Part shown: positions 25,847 to 35,350 of the stretch, piece after piece
Layout of the letters: each line of letters begins with the position of its first letter
Position numbering within the stretch: position 1 is the stretch's first letter
Assembly: GCA_947475525.1 (NCBI GenBank)
Contig: CANJMI010000018.1
Coordinates: 53,633-117,632 of the forward strand
Source of the DNA: Polyangiaceae bacterium
GTDB taxonomy: Bacteria > Myxococcota_A > Polyangia > Polyangiales > Polyangiaceae
Direction of reading: 5' to 3'
DNA: 64,000 nucleotides
The notes under the pieces: generated by a model
What the model saw: only the letters and a program-made list of their open reading frames with translations
The model's database searches: none
Told to the model about the DNA's origin: nothing
Made by a program: the position numbers and the translations under genes

Positions 25847-26782
25847 GTGTTCCTTCTGCTGTCGCTCCTAACCACGTTGACGATGGCCGGACTGCCCGGA
25901 CCTGAGTTGGCCGCAAGTGCCGCCGCGTCGACACGTCCTGCCGAGTGCTCGCCCGCGAGTGGTCGCCGCACGGTTTGGTACAACGCCCGCACGCGCGAGC
26001 TCGACCGCTACTGCGCCGACCTGGCGCGAGCGGACGCGCGGATGAACCGCGATCCCGAAGCCGCCCTCGCCGCCGCAGAATCCGCGGACCGGCGAGTCCC
26101 GGGAAGAGCCGCGCCACGGGTGGCTGCCGCTCGCGCCTTGCTGTCGCTCGCGCAAGTCGAAGCGAGCGTGGCCGCGTTCGGCGAGGCGCTCGCCCGCGAT
26201 CGTCACAGCGTCGATGCCCCCCTTGCTCTGCGCGCTTTGGCGAAGGCATACCGACAATCGAATCGCTTGGAGGAGGCCCTCGTCGCGTATCGCCGACTGG
26301 TCCCGCTCGCGTCGCTTTTGCCCGAAGACGCGGACCGGGTCCAAGTCCTGCTCGAGGCTGCCTACACGGCGATGACCGAGCAAGGCGCGAAGTCGAACCC
26401 GAACCTCGACGAAGCGACCCGCTACCTCCGCCAGGCGGCACGCGAAGCACGCGGCGCGGCACGGCTCGACGTCGCGTTGTCGCTCGCGCTCACCCTCGAC
26501 CGCGCGGGTCACAAGGACCACGCCGATGCGTTGCTGGCCGAGCTCGATGGCGCCACGGCTTGGCAACACCGACCGGCGGCATCGTACGTCATCGCGGCAG
26601 CCGATAACTTCGCGCTGCTTGGCTTGTCGCTCGAACGCTCGGAACCGAAAGAGGCGGCCGTCGCGCACCGGCGGTACCTCGAGGGCGTAGGAGCCGCCCA
26701 TCCCTTCGCCGCAATGGCGCGGGCACGTGCATCCGGCCTCGAACGCGAACGCGGCGCACCGCGCGGGGCCTCGCATCGGTGA
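25847..26782 (+). CDS. Exported TPR-like protein, hypothetical
   Basis: A 311-aa protein starting with GTG. A hydrophobic leader (FLLLSLLTTLTMAGLPGPELAASAAA) suggests export. The body is a string of helix pairs with TPR-like alternation (EASVAAFGEALARDRHSVDAPLALRALAKAYRQSNRLEEALVAYRR is interpretable as repeats at residues about 105-150; more follow to 280). Such proteins scaffold complexes. Its stop overlaps the GTG of the next gene, also a TPR-like protein, so they are cotranscribed and may work together. Confidence 0.65.
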   Translation: MFLLLSLLTTLTMAGLPGPELAASAAASTRPAECSPASGRRTVWYNARTRELDRYCADLARADARMNRDPEAALAAAESADRRVPGRAAPRVAAARALLSLAQVEASVAAFGEALARDRHSVDAPLALRALAKAYRQSNRLEEALVAYRRLVPLASLLPEDADRVQVLLEAAYTAMTEQGAKSNPNLDEATRYLRQAAREARGAARLDVALSLALTLDRAGHKDHADALLAELDGATAWQHRPAASYVIAAADNFALLGLSLERSEPKEAAVAHRRYLEGVGAAHPFAAMARARASGLERERGAPRGASHR

Positions 26783-27792
26783 GCCTGCGCCGCGGCTTAC
26801 AATTCGCTTGGATGCTCGCACTCGGCGGCGCGCTCGGTTGGCTCACGGCCACGACCCCGGCGGCAGCGGAATCGACCGTGTGGAGACGCGCCGCGAGCCC
26901 TCGCGATACCGACGCGGCGGACACCCTCGCCGCGGTTCGCGGGTTACTCGACCGACACGTGGCTGCGATGGGGAAGCCCGGCGACGGCGACGGCCGCTGG
27001 GATGCGCTGATGGCCGCTCGTCGCATGCTCGAAGAGCGCCACGCCGACACGTCGACCATGCCCGAACTTCGTTACGCGGCCGCGCGGGTCGAGCGAACCT
27101 TGTACGGCCGCGATGGCAGGAAAGATCACCTCGTACAGGCGATAGGTCACCTGCGTTGGATTGTCGGCGACGCGCGAGGCGTGCCGACCATGCTTCGCGC
27201 GGCGGCGCTTTTCGAGCTCGCCGTGTGCCACGCACACCGTGAAGAGCGTCACGAAGAGATTGCCGTCTACGTCGCCGATCTCGCGGTCGAACCGCACGCC
27301 ATCCACCGCAGCCTCGTGCTCGCCAACCAAGCCGATGCCTTGATGTTCGTTGGCGATCTCGCGGCGGCAATTGGCGGTTACCGAGCGGCTCTCTCGCTGC
27401 TCCACGGCGTCGTGCTGCATTCCGCCGGCGCGACCACACTCTGGGGCCTCGCGGTGGCCCTCGATCGCTCTGGCGATCCTGCGCGCGCTCTTGAAACCGT
27501 CGCGCTCGCACGCTCCTACGACCCCGATGACTCGCAACTCGGTGGGCCCAATTGGTTCTTCGTACCCGAGCGTGAATCCCACTGGTACGCCGCGCTCGGC
27601 CACTGGAGCCGTGCCCGCAGCACCCGCGAGGCCGCGACCCGGGCGACCGAGTACAGCCGAGCAGAAGCGAGCTTTCGAGCGTACGTCGAGGCCTCCCCGG
27701 TGGGCGACCGGTGGCAATCCCTCGCGAGCGTGCGTGGCGCCGAGTGCGCAAAAGAAGCCGCGAAGTCGCGGGCGGGAGCGGGGGCTCGCTGA
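26779..27792 (+). CDS. Exported TPR-like protein, partner of the preceding gene
   Basis: A 337-aa protein, GTG start overlapping the previous stop by four bases. Signal peptide: RRGLQFAWMLALGGALGWLTATTPAAAES. The mature part is alpha-helical with tetratricopeptide-like pairs (for instance AVCHAHREERHEEIAVYVADLAVEP and LDRSGDPARALETVALARSYDP). No enzyme motifs. The coupling with the 25847 gene suggests a periplasmic two-protein scaffold; the function is unknown. Confidence 0.65.
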   Translation: MSLRRGLQFAWMLALGGALGWLTATTPAAAESTVWRRAASPRDTDAADTLAAVRGLLDRHVAAMGKPGDGDGRWDALMAARRMLEERHADTSTMPELRYAAARVERTLYGRDGRKDHLVQAIGHLRWIVGDARGVPTMLRAAALFELAVCHAHREERHEEIAVYVADLAVEPHAIHRSLVLANQADALMFVGDLAAAIGGYRAALSLLHGVVLHSAGATTLWGLAVALDRSGDPARALETVALARSYDPDDSQLGGPNWFFVPERESHWYAALGHWSRARSTREAATRATEYSRAEASFRAYVEASPVGDRWQSLASVRGAECAKEAAKSRAGAGAR

Positions 27793-27832
27793 GGCTTGTC
27801 GGGAAGCCTCAGGCCGTGTAGCCCTAGTAGCC

Positions 27833-29311
27833 ATGCGTTCGCGCGCGAGGATGCTGTTGTTGACGGGAGGAGCGTTCATCGCTGCGGGATGCCCTCTCGT
27901 GCCGCTGTCCCCGCCGTCAGCGTGCTCGCTTGCAGGCTGCGACGACGCGAATGGCTGCACGATCGACCGATGCGACGATGTGAGCGGCCGGTGCCTCTTC
28001 GAGCCGCTGCCGCAAGGCACCGTGTGCGATCACGACAACGATGCGTGCAATGGCGTCGATCGCTGCGACGAAACCGGACAGTGCCAAACGGGTTCGAGCC
28101 TCACGGTGGATGACGGCAACGCGTGCACGACCGACCTCTGCGACTTGCTGACCGGCGTCATCTCTCACCTGCCGATTTCGGGGTGCGGGCTTGGCTCGGG
28201 CGGCAGCGGAGGGACGGGCTCGGGCGGCAGCGGAGGTGGCGGCGGGGCCGAGCCAGCCCCCCCAATCTGGACACCTCTCGCCACGGAGGGCGCGCCATCG
28301 CCTCGACGCCTTCACACCGCCGTTTGGACCGGCACCAAGATGCTCGTGTGGGGCGGCCTCGGCAAGGGGGGCGTCACCAACACCGGCGCGGCATACGATC
28401 CCGCAACCGACACGTGGAAGCCGCTAGCCGTCGCCAACGCTCCGACTTCGCGCCATTCGCACAGCGCAGTTTGGACCGGCAGCGAGATGATCGTTTGGGG
28501 CGGCTTCAGCAGCAACTACGAGGCCACCGGCGGTCGCTACGATCCTCTCCACGACGTGTGGACCCCTCTCCCGTTCACGACCATCAAGGGCCGCGCGCGC
28601 CACGTCACGGTGTGGACGGGTGGCGAGATGATCGTGTGGGGCGGCTCGAACGGTCTCAGCGCACTCGGCGACGGTGCGCGCTACACGCTGGGGTCGAACG
28701 CATGGTCGGTCTTGCCCGGCGGCGGACCGTCCGCGCGCTTCAACGCGTCGGCGGTCTGGACCGGCAGCATGCTCGCGATCTGGGGCGGCACCGACACGTT
28801 TGATTGGTTTGCGGATGGCCGCTACCTCAGCCCTACCCAAAACACCTGGACGAACATCAGCACCGCGAATCGCCCTGGCGTGCGCGAGAGTTCCTCGATT
28901 GCGTGGACGGGCGCCGCGATGCTTTTGTGGAGCGGCTGGAACGGCGGAGACTACATGCCGGAAGGCTACACGCTGAGACCCGCCGTGGGCACGGGCGGCA
29001 CCTGGGCGCCGATCGATGTCAGCCTTGCGCCCGCGCCGCGCGCACAAGGCGTGACGATTTGGACGGGCAGCGAACTGTGCGTCTGGGGCGGATGCGGCGG
29101 CGACGCCTGCGCCGACATCCGAGAAGACGGCGGATGCTTCTCGATGGTGGAAAACGCGTGGCGCGCGATCCCGAGTGAAGCTACTTTTCCGGGGCGCGTC
29201 GGGCCCACAGCGGTCTGGACAAACACGGAGTTCATCACCTTTGGCGGCCACCGACACGAAGCGGTCGTCGCTGGTGGCGGACGCCTCTCGCTCGAAGCCC
29301 TCCCACCATGA
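27833..29311 (+). CDS. Kelch-repeat lipoprotein with Cys-rich N-terminus
   Basis: A 492-aa protein from ATG 27833. RARMLLLTGGAFIAAGC is a lipoprotein signal. Residues about 28-110 hold about 15 Cys in DANGCTIDRCDD-type repeats known from myxobacterial surface proteins. A Gly/Ser linker (120-140) follows, then six or so kelch-like blades to the end, each built around WTG.(E/K)M(L/I)VWGG plus a Y-P-x-x-D-x-W element. This predicts a beta-propeller anchored to the outer membrane. It overlaps its paralogue by four bases (ATGA at 29308). Confidence 0.8.
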   Translation: MRSRARMLLLTGGAFIAAGCPLVPLSPPSACSLAGCDDANGCTIDRCDDVSGRCLFEPLPQGTVCDHDNDACNGVDRCDETGQCQTGSSLTVDDGNACTTDLCDLLTGVISHLPISGCGLGSGGSGGTGSGGSGGGGGAEPAPPIWTPLATEGAPSPRRLHTAVWTGTKMLVWGGLGKGGVTNTGAAYDPATDTWKPLAVANAPTSRHSHSAVWTGSEMIVWGGFSSNYEATGGRYDPLHDVWTPLPFTTIKGRARHVTVWTGGEMIVWGGSNGLSALGDGARYTLGSNAWSVLPGGGPSARFNASAVWTGSMLAIWGGTDTFDWFADGRYLSPTQNTWTNISTANRPGVRESSSIAWTGAAMLLWSGWNGGDYMPEGYTLRPAVGTGGTWAPIDVSLAPAPRAQGVTIWTGSELCVWGGCGGDACADIREDGGCFSMVENAWRAIPSEATFPGRVGPTAVWTNTEFITFGGHRHEAVVAGGGRLSLEALPP

Positions 29312-30546
29312 AGAACTCAAACACCTTACGCGCGCTGCTCATCTCTCTCATCGCCGGCACGGGCCTCTCGTGTGGACCGCGGGACCCCTCGTCGAACAAT
29401 GTAACGAGCAGTGCCGCCTCGACCGGCTCGGGCCAGCAAACAGGCCCCGGCTTGCCCTGCGCGAAAGCGAGCTGCGCATGCGTGACGGCCTGCCATCCGC
29501 GTGACAGTCAGCTTGCGTGGCAACCTCTCCCGACGGACGGTGCTCCGTCGGCACGGCGCCTCCACGTCGCTGTGTGGAGCGGCACCGAATTGCTGATCTG
29601 GGGTGGCATGGTCGACGGTGCGGGCAACGGGACCGCGAGCGGAGCCGCCTACAACCCGGCGACCGACACATGGCGCGCGATCTCGGACGTGGCCGCACCG
29701 AGCGCGCGCCACTCGCATCAGGCGGTATGGACCGGCACGCAGCTCCTCGTATGGGGCGGCTACGCGAAAGGCGGCTATGCCAAAGACGGCGGCGCGTACG
29801 ATCCCGCGACCGACACATGGACGGCGATTCCGGAGGCGTCGATAAGCGGCCGCACCCGCCACTCAACCGTGTGGACGGGCACCGACCTCATCGTGTGGGG
29901 CGGCATCAACGCCCAAGGCGCGCTCGGCGATGGCGCGCGCTACGCGGTCGCGAGCAAGACGTGGACGGCCCTGCCAGGCTCGGGGCCCAAAGCCCGCGCG
30001 TCTCACGTTGGCGCGTGGACGGGCACCGAGATGCTGGTCTGGGGCGGAACCGACACGTTCGACTGGTTTGCGGATGGTCAGCATTTCAACGTCGCGGACA
30101 ACGCATGGAAGGCCGCAACCAACACAACGAATGCGCCTACTCTGCGCGAATCCTCGACAGGCCTGTGGGCGGCGGGGACGATGCTCGTCTGGGGCGGATG
30201 GAACGGTGGCGACTACCAAAACACCGGCGCCGCGTATGAGCCGACTTCGCGACTCTGGAGCGAGCTGCCGGATGGCGCTCCGGAAGGTCGCGCGGGGCAC
30301 GTATCGCTGTGGACCGGCGACGAACTCTTCGTGTGGGGCGGCTGCACGGGCGACTCCTGCAGCACGCTGCTCGGCGATGGTGGACGCTTCACCGCGGACG
30401 ACGGATGGACGAAAATTTCGGCGAATGCAAACCTCCCGCCGCGTACCGGCGCCCTCGGCGTTTGGACTGGCAAAGATGTGATTGTGTTCGGTGGGAGCGA
30501 CGCGAACTTCAAGCCGCTCGCCGGCGGTGCACGCGCGGCCCTCTAG
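29308..30546 (+). CDS. Kelch-repeat lipoprotein (paralogue of the preceding gene)
   Basis: A 412-aa protein. LRALLISLIAGTGLSCGPRD is the lipoprotein signal. A short Cys-containing segment precedes a kelch propeller that matches the previous gene blade for blade (WSGTELLIWGG, WTGTQLLVWGG, WTGTDLIVWGG and the shared GGTDTFDWFADG block). It lacks the large Cys-rich module of its neighbour. The pair arose by tandem duplication and is translationally coupled. Binding of extracellular glycans or proteins is a guess; nothing catalytic is visible. Confidence 0.8.
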   Translation: MKNSNTLRALLISLIAGTGLSCGPRDPSSNNVTSSAASTGSGQQTGPGLPCAKASCACVTACHPRDSQLAWQPLPTDGAPSARRLHVAVWSGTELLIWGGMVDGAGNGTASGAAYNPATDTWRAISDVAAPSARHSHQAVWTGTQLLVWGGYAKGGYAKDGGAYDPATDTWTAIPEASISGRTRHSTVWTGTDLIVWGGINAQGALGDGARYAVASKTWTALPGSGPKARASHVGAWTGTEMLVWGGTDTFDWFADGQHFNVADNAWKAATNTTNAPTLRESSTGLWAAGTMLVWGGWNGGDYQNTGAAYEPTSRLWSELPDGAPEGRAGHVSLWTGDELFVWGGCTGDSCSTLLGDGGRFTADDGWTKISANANLPPRTGALGVWTGKDVIVFGGSDANFKPLAGGARAAL

Positions 30547-30564
30547 GTGAGCGGACGGCTTCGC

Positions 30565-32013
30565 TCAGTCGAGCGAGGCCGTAAAAGCGCGACCATCTTG
30601 AGACCAGGCGGCGACGAAGCGATGACCGCCGTGGTCCGAAGGCTGCCGCGCGGCGGCGAGCGTCACCTGTCCCGCATCGCCACCGTCGCGTGACAGCGAA
30701 ACCGCATTCGACCAACGATCGACCTCACGCAATCCGTCGGCATCGACCGCCGACCGCCGCGCCATGACGCGCCAACGACTTCCGCTGAAGGAGCGCCACA
30801 AGACGACCACCGTCCCGTCGGCAGCCACGCGCAACACCGGAGATATCGCTCGCTCCTGGCTGAGCCTCATCGCCTCGCGGCCCGACGCGAGCCAGCGACC
30901 GCCGGCATCGCGGTGCGCGAGCATCACAGCCCAATCGTCGCCAACGTGCTCCTCCCAGGTCACGTACAAGTCACCGGAGCGCGCGAATGCGACGCGTGTG
31001 TTCCACGCGAGATCGACCGGGACGCCAAAGCCTTCATCGATCGTGGGGCGCGTCCACACGCCGTCCGCGGTGCGCTCTGCGAGGAACACCGCCATCTTTC
31101 CATCGGGGAAAACCTGCCGCCACACGATCGCAGCCCGACCATCTTCGGCGACCGCCGGCTCGGGATTCTCGACATCCCCGTCGGGCGGCGAGAGGGCATC
31201 CTCATCGCGCGCGTGGGTAAAGTACCCAGCTTGCCCACTGCGCTCGCTGGCCATCACGCGCAGCTTGGCACCGACCGACTCATACCAAGTCACCACGGTG
31301 TCCCCGCGCTCGTTCCGAGCGAGCTCCGGGCTGTTCGAAAAGATAAAACTACGCGATACGACGTCCTGCGCGCTCGAGGGCCGCACGAAATCGGCCTCGC
31401 CCTCGCGGCGCGTCGCGATGCAAATGCCGCGACGCAACCCAGCGTCCATCGCTTGATTCCACGTGACCACGAGCTCGCCGTCCGAGTGCGCGAGCACCTT
31501 GTTCTGATACGCGTAGGGCGGATACGAGAAGCGACCGCCACTCGGCGGCTCGGCGAAGTGGCCGTCTCCGATCCCCACGCGAACCTCGCTCGCCGCGGCG
31601 GCCTCGAGCCCGACGTGCTCCCACACGACCACCGCATGCGCCTCGTCGACGACGGCGAGTCGCGGCGCGGTATTGAAGCCCGGCAACCCGAGACTCGGCG
31701 ACGAGTGTGACCAGCCCGACGGCGTCTCGCGCGCAACCACGACCCCCGACCCGCCCGCCGCTTGCTCTTCGAAAGCGAGCCACGCCTTTCCAAAACGGTC
31801 GATATCGACACTCGGAAAAAACGCCGCCACCCCCAGGCCCGTGGCGTCATCCGGCGCCGCCCAGCGCCGCAGCGAACAGCGCCCATTCGACGCGAGCCCC
31901 CACGCGGGACAGCACGTCCCGTCGGCCGCCGCGCCATGCTCACAGTTCGAGTAAGGCTCGAGCGTGCAGGCCGACGTGAGCCACAAACCAAAGAGCGCGA
32001 GCTTGCGCCACAT
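30565..32013 (-). CDS. Surface lipoprotein with repeated beta-propeller-like blades, hypothetical
   Basis: A 482-aa protein from ATG 32013; MWRKLALFGLWLTSACTLEP is a lipoprotein signal. A small Cys cluster (CEHGAAADGTCCPAWG, about residues 24-40) follows, then repeated segments of 50-60 residues with Trp-containing strands such as GKAWLAFEEQ, AVVVWEHVG, LVVTWNQA, TVVTWYES, AAIVWRQV, LYVTWEEH and VVVLWRSF. This regular pattern predicts a propeller or beta-solenoid. It converges with the kelch pair and may share their surface role. No known family assigned. Confidence 0.65.
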   Translation of the reverse strand: MWRKLALFGLWLTSACTLEPYSNCEHGAAADGTCCPAWGLASNGRCSLRRWAAPDDATGLGVAAFFPSVDIDRFGKAWLAFEEQAAGGSGVVVARETPSGWSHSSPSLGLPGFNTAPRLAVVDEAHAVVVWEHVGLEAAAASEVRVGIGDGHFAEPPSGGRFSYPPYAYQNKVLAHSDGELVVTWNQAMDAGLRRGICIATRREGEADFVRPSSAQDVVSRSFIFSNSPELARNERGDTVVTWYESVGAKLRVMASERSGQAGYFTHARDEDALSPPDGDVENPEPAVAEDGRAAIVWRQVFPDGKMAVFLAERTADGVWTRPTIDEGFGVPVDLAWNTRVAFARSGDLYVTWEEHVGDDWAVMLAHRDAGGRWLASGREAMRLSQERAISPVLRVAADGTVVVLWRSFSGSRWRVMARRSAVDADGLREVDRWSNAVSLSRDGGDAGQVTLAAARQPSDHGGHRFVAAWSQDGRAFTASLD

Positions 32014-32102
32014 ACCCCGACTCAACCACAAAATGGCGACGCCGCGAACCCCCTAAAGGAATCGCGGCGTCAATCCGTTTCAGTGCCGCGCTCAGCGCAA
32101 CA

Positions 32103-33308
32103 TCACTGCCCGCAAACAGGCTCGCAGCAGAGGATCGCGCGCGTTCCGGCGCCAGCGCAACCGCCAGCGCAACCGACACCCGAGTTGCTGCAAAGATGCG
32201 CACCTGAGACGCCGTCGTAATAGGTGTCACCATCGAAGTGGTAGACGAGCGTGCCGACCGCGACGCCGGTAGCCTTGTTCGTGGCAAACTGGTCGGTCGC
32301 GAACCACTCGCCGTCCGAGATGTGCCCCGTGGGGTACGTCCAGTCGTTGCAGCGGCCGCCAGCGCCGGCCTTCCATGCGCACTTCTTCAAGCCCGGATCG
32401 CAGTACGGAGCGCCCGTGCCTCCGTTGCAATCCGCGTCAACGTTGCAGGTGATGTCCTTCGTCGTGTTGACGACGCTCGTCGTGCGGTGAAGCCAATACG
32501 TCAGGTTGCTCGGAAGTTTGCCGGTGAGCTCACCTGCCGCCTCAGCCTTGACGATTTCCTTGTAGTTGCAGACGTGGTCCGCACCGATCGCCTGGCACAT
32601 CGCGTTGCCAGCCTGAAGGCCCTCGAGGCCGCTGTAGCTCCACTTCGCGGCTACACCCGTGCCAGTCTGCATGCTTGGCGTCGTGTTGTTCGTCACGTAG
32701 TTCGTGAAAACCTTGGCGTTGAGGCACGGATCCGCGGTGGTCGACGTGGCCATCGTCGGGTTCTTGCAATCCTTCGGGCACTTGCTGCCGAACTCGCCGT
32801 TGCTCTTGCCGTCGTCGCAGGCCTCGCCCGCTTGGATGATGCCGTCGCCACAAATGGGAGTCGTGCAAAGGTTCGTGCACGCATCGTCGGGGATCTTGTT
32901 GCCGTCGTCGCACTGCTCGCCGGCATCGACCATCGCGTTGCCGCAGGTCGTGGGAGCGTTGCTCGTGCAGTTGTTGTGGCAAGAGTCCGTGTCGACGTCA
33001 TTGCCATCATCGCAAACTTCACCGGCGTCGAGCTTGCTGTCACCGCAGGTATTGCCTCCGCCCGTGCTCGCGCTGGCTCCGCCAGAACCGGCGCCCGCGC
33101 CACCCTTCGTGCACGCGTTGCTGCAACCGTCGGCATCGTTGCTGTTGCCGTCATCGCATTCCTCGGTCCCGTCAACGACCGCATTGCCGCAAACCCCCGA
33201 ACCACCGCCCGGGGTAGTGGCGTCGTTCGCGCCGCAAGCGCCAATCAGCGCTGCGAACCCAGTAAAACAGCCCGCAATTCCAAGCCAAGTCAGCGATGTT
33301 AACTTCAT
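32103..33308 (-). CDS. DUF4215-type Cys-rich lipoprotein
   Basis: A 401-aa protein; gagg precedes the ATG. The signal LTWLGIAGCFTGFAALIGACG ends in a lipobox. Residues about 38-185 hold four repeats of the myxobacterial CGN..VD..E.CDDGN......C...C type (DUF4215), for example CGNAVVDGTEECDDGNSNDADGC. The C-terminal 200 residues form a separate Cys-containing domain (GLQAGNAMCQAIGADHVCNYKEI ... ILCCEPVCGQ) that resembles a lectin-like fold only loosely. Expected at the cell surface. It lies downstream of the pseudokinase gene on the same strand with a 103-bp gap. Confidence 0.78.
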   Translation of the reverse strand: MKLTSLTWLGIAGCFTGFAALIGACGANDATTPGGGSGVCGNAVVDGTEECDDGNSNDADGCSNACTKGGAGAGSGGASASTGGGNTCGDSKLDAGEVCDDGNDVDTDSCHNNCTSNAPTTCGNAMVDAGEQCDDGNKIPDDACTNLCTTPICGDGIIQAGEACDDGKSNGEFGSKCPKDCKNPTMATSTTADPCLNAKVFTNYVTNNTTPSMQTGTGVAAKWSYSGLEGLQAGNAMCQAIGADHVCNYKEIVKAEAAGELTGKLPSNLTYWLHRTTSVVNTTKDITCNVDADCNGGTGAPYCDPGLKKCAWKAGAGGRCNDWTYPTGHISDGEWFATDQFATNKATGVAVGTLVYHFDGDTYYDGVSGAHLCSNSGVGCAGGCAGAGTRAILCCEPVCGQ

Positions 33309-33411
33309 GATTGATTGCTCCTCTTAATGTGACGGAATGCCCCTCGGCGAATCAGCCTAGCACAGAGCCCGCGCGCTGCCAGCCAGCGCGGCGACCTTTG
33401 TACAGGTCTCG

Positions 33412-35277
33412 TCAATTTGTCAGTTTGAAGGTCGCGAGGGCCGGTCGCTCGGCACTGACGGTCTTCTTTGTCGAACGCGAAGCCTGCCCTGGCGGAGCGC
33501 ACGTCACCGTGTGCGAGCCAACGGACACCGTCGCGTTGAAGCTGCTGCCGCTACCTTGCGACTTGCCATCGACGCTCCATGCGCACGTTCCGCCCGTGGC
33601 GATACCGATGAGCTTTCCGGTGGTCCCGCCAGTCGCCGCGGGTTCGGGCTTCGGTTCCGGTTTCGGTTCCGGTTTCGGTTCGGGTTTCGGTTCCGGTTTC
33701 GGGTCGCGACCCGTGCCCCCGTTGCCGCTTGAAGGAGAAACGCTCGCGATGCGCGGATCGGCCACGGGCACCGCTTGCACCGCTGCTGTGGTGGCCGCAG
33801 GCACCTCGGCGGTGGCCGCGATTGCGGATGATGGGACCACGGATGATGCGTCGGCCACGGCGCTCGGTGCGGCGATCGGAGCCACGGACACTGTCGGAGC
33901 CACCAGGCCGGCGACGGGCGTGTCCGATTCGACCGGCGTCTTTCCCTTGAACAGCGTGTACCCGCCGATCGCGAGAAGCGGCAGCACAACAACCGCCCCA
34001 GCGAGCGCCCACTTCGAGCCCCCACCCGACGCTTGGACGGGCGCGGAAAACGGCTGAGGGGAAAAGGCCGGGGTCACCGCGCCTGGCCCGGAGACCATGC
34101 CCCCCGACGCTGCCGACGCGCCGTACGGATCGCTCTGCAACGGGGCGGGCACGTTCGAGCGCTGGGGCGAAGGGAGCGAAGGGATCGAACCACGGCCAGC
34201 GGGAGGCTGATTCATGGCCGCGAAAGGCGAGTCATGCATGAAGCTCGTCTTCTCGAGGTCGTTCTCGAGATCCATCGGCGACTGCATGATGACCGTGGAG
34301 GAGCCTTCCTCGTCATCGTCGAGGAGGGAACTCTGTCCGGCCGCAAGGGGCGACGTCGGCGAAACGGCAACGTCCGCGGCAGCCGCCGGCGCCGCGTGGG
34401 CGATGCGTCCGATTTGGTCGACGAGGAGCTGTCCTTCCGCGCTCGCGAAAGGCCGAATCGCGTGGGCGAAAGCATAAACGCTGGCAAAGCGAGAGTTCGC
34501 GTCCTTCGCCAAGGCCCAGCTGAGGATCTGATCGAGCTCACGCGGGAGGTCCGGACGCAGGCGCGTAATGGGCATCAGATCATCGCGCGAGATCTTCAGC
34601 ATGAGCTCCGCCATCTCGCCGGTGAAGGCAGGTACGGCCGCGAGCATTTCGTAGAAGATGCAGCCGAGCGACCACACGTCGGTGCGCGGATCGACGGCGC
34701 CCTTCCGAACCATTTCGGGAGACCAGTAGTTCGAAATTCCGAAGATCGCCGTGGACTGATTGTCCGGATCGTCGTTATTCGACGGGCCCTTCAAGACTTT
34801 CGCGGTGCCGAAGTCGATGACCTTCAACGTGCCGGCGCCACCGCGTTTCTGCGCGATGAACAGGTGCGACGGCTGCAGCTCACGGAGGACGATGCTGTGG
34901 CTGTGACACTCCTGGACGACTTCGCCGGCTTGGAGAATGAAGCCCACAGCTTGGTCGAGACGCAGTGCGCCTTGATTGCGGAGATGCGTCGCGAGGTCCT
35001 GCCCCTCGAGGAACTGACGCACCATGTAGAAGGACCCGTCCGAGTGGGTACCAACGTCGATGATCCGCGCGGAGTATTCACTCTCGAGCTTGGAGAGGGT
35101 TCGCGCTTCACGACGAAAACGCTCGAGTTCCTTCTCGTCGCAGAGCGACGGCGACATCAAACGGATGACGACGTGCTGGTCGAATTCCGTGTGGCGCGCC
35201 TCGAGGAGAAACCCACGGGAACGGCCGAGGACCCGCGTGACGCGGTACTTGCCTGCTACGATGTCACCGGGACGCAT
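33412..35277 (-). CDS. Hanks-type pseudokinase with membrane anchor and (KPEP)n region
   Basis: A 621-aa protein. Residues 1-275 have the protein-kinase fold: VIDFGTA (DFG), a YWSPEMV...DVWSLGCIFYEML activation/F-helix block and ERFRREA (helix C Glu). Yet the Gly loop is LGRSRGF, the strand-3 Lys is Arg (VVIRLM), and the catalytic loop reads IVLRELQPSHLF instead of HRDLKPSN, losing the base Asp and the Lys. It is therefore a predicted pseudokinase. A Ser/Pro-rich linker, one membrane helix (about 422-440), an Ala/Val linker, a KPEP repeat (about 520-542) and an extracytoplasmic C-terminal PEGA-like domain follow. Two 20-bp palindromes precede the gene. Confidence 0.82.
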   Translation of the reverse strand: MRPGDIVAGKYRVTRVLGRSRGFLLEARHTEFDQHVVIRLMSPSLCDEKELERFRREARTLSKLESEYSARIIDVGTHSDGSFYMVRQFLEGQDLATHLRNQGALRLDQAVGFILQAGEVVQECHSHSIVLRELQPSHLFIAQKRGGAGTLKVIDFGTAKVLKGPSNNDDPDNQSTAIFGISNYWSPEMVRKGAVDPRTDVWSLGCIFYEMLAAVPAFTGEMAELMLKISRDDLMPITRLRPDLPRELDQILSWALAKDANSRFASVYAFAHAIRPFASAEGQLLVDQIGRIAHAAPAAAADVAVSPTSPLAAGQSSLLDDDEEGSSTVIMQSPMDLENDLEKTSFMHDSPFAAMNQPPAGRGSIPSLPSPQRSNVPAPLQSDPYGASAASGGMVSGPGAVTPAFSPQPFSAPVQASGGGSKWALAGAVVVLPLLAIGGYTLFKGKTPVESDTPVAGLVAPTVSVAPIAAPSAVADASSVVPSSAIAATAEVPAATTAAVQAVPVADPRIASVSPSSGNGGTGRDPKPEPKPEPKPEPKPEPKPEPAATGGTTGKLIGIATGGTCAWSVDGKSQGSGSSFNATVSVGSHTVTCAPPGQASRSTKKTVSAERPALATFKLTN

Positions 35278-35294
35278 AGGACCAACACACCGAC

Positions 35295-35314
35295 CGTTCG
35301 ACCGATGTCGAACG
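35295..35314. promoter_or_regulatory. Palindrome, candidate operator O1 of the pseudokinase gene
   Basis: CGTTCGACCGATGTCGAACG, an 8+8 bp perfect inverted repeat with a 4-bp centre, 18 bp upstream of the ATG at 35277. It shares its half-site with the palindrome at 35351-35370. Confidence 0.5.
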
Positions 35315-35350
35315 TAGCGCCTGACCGGACGCTGGGTTCATCTTGGCATG

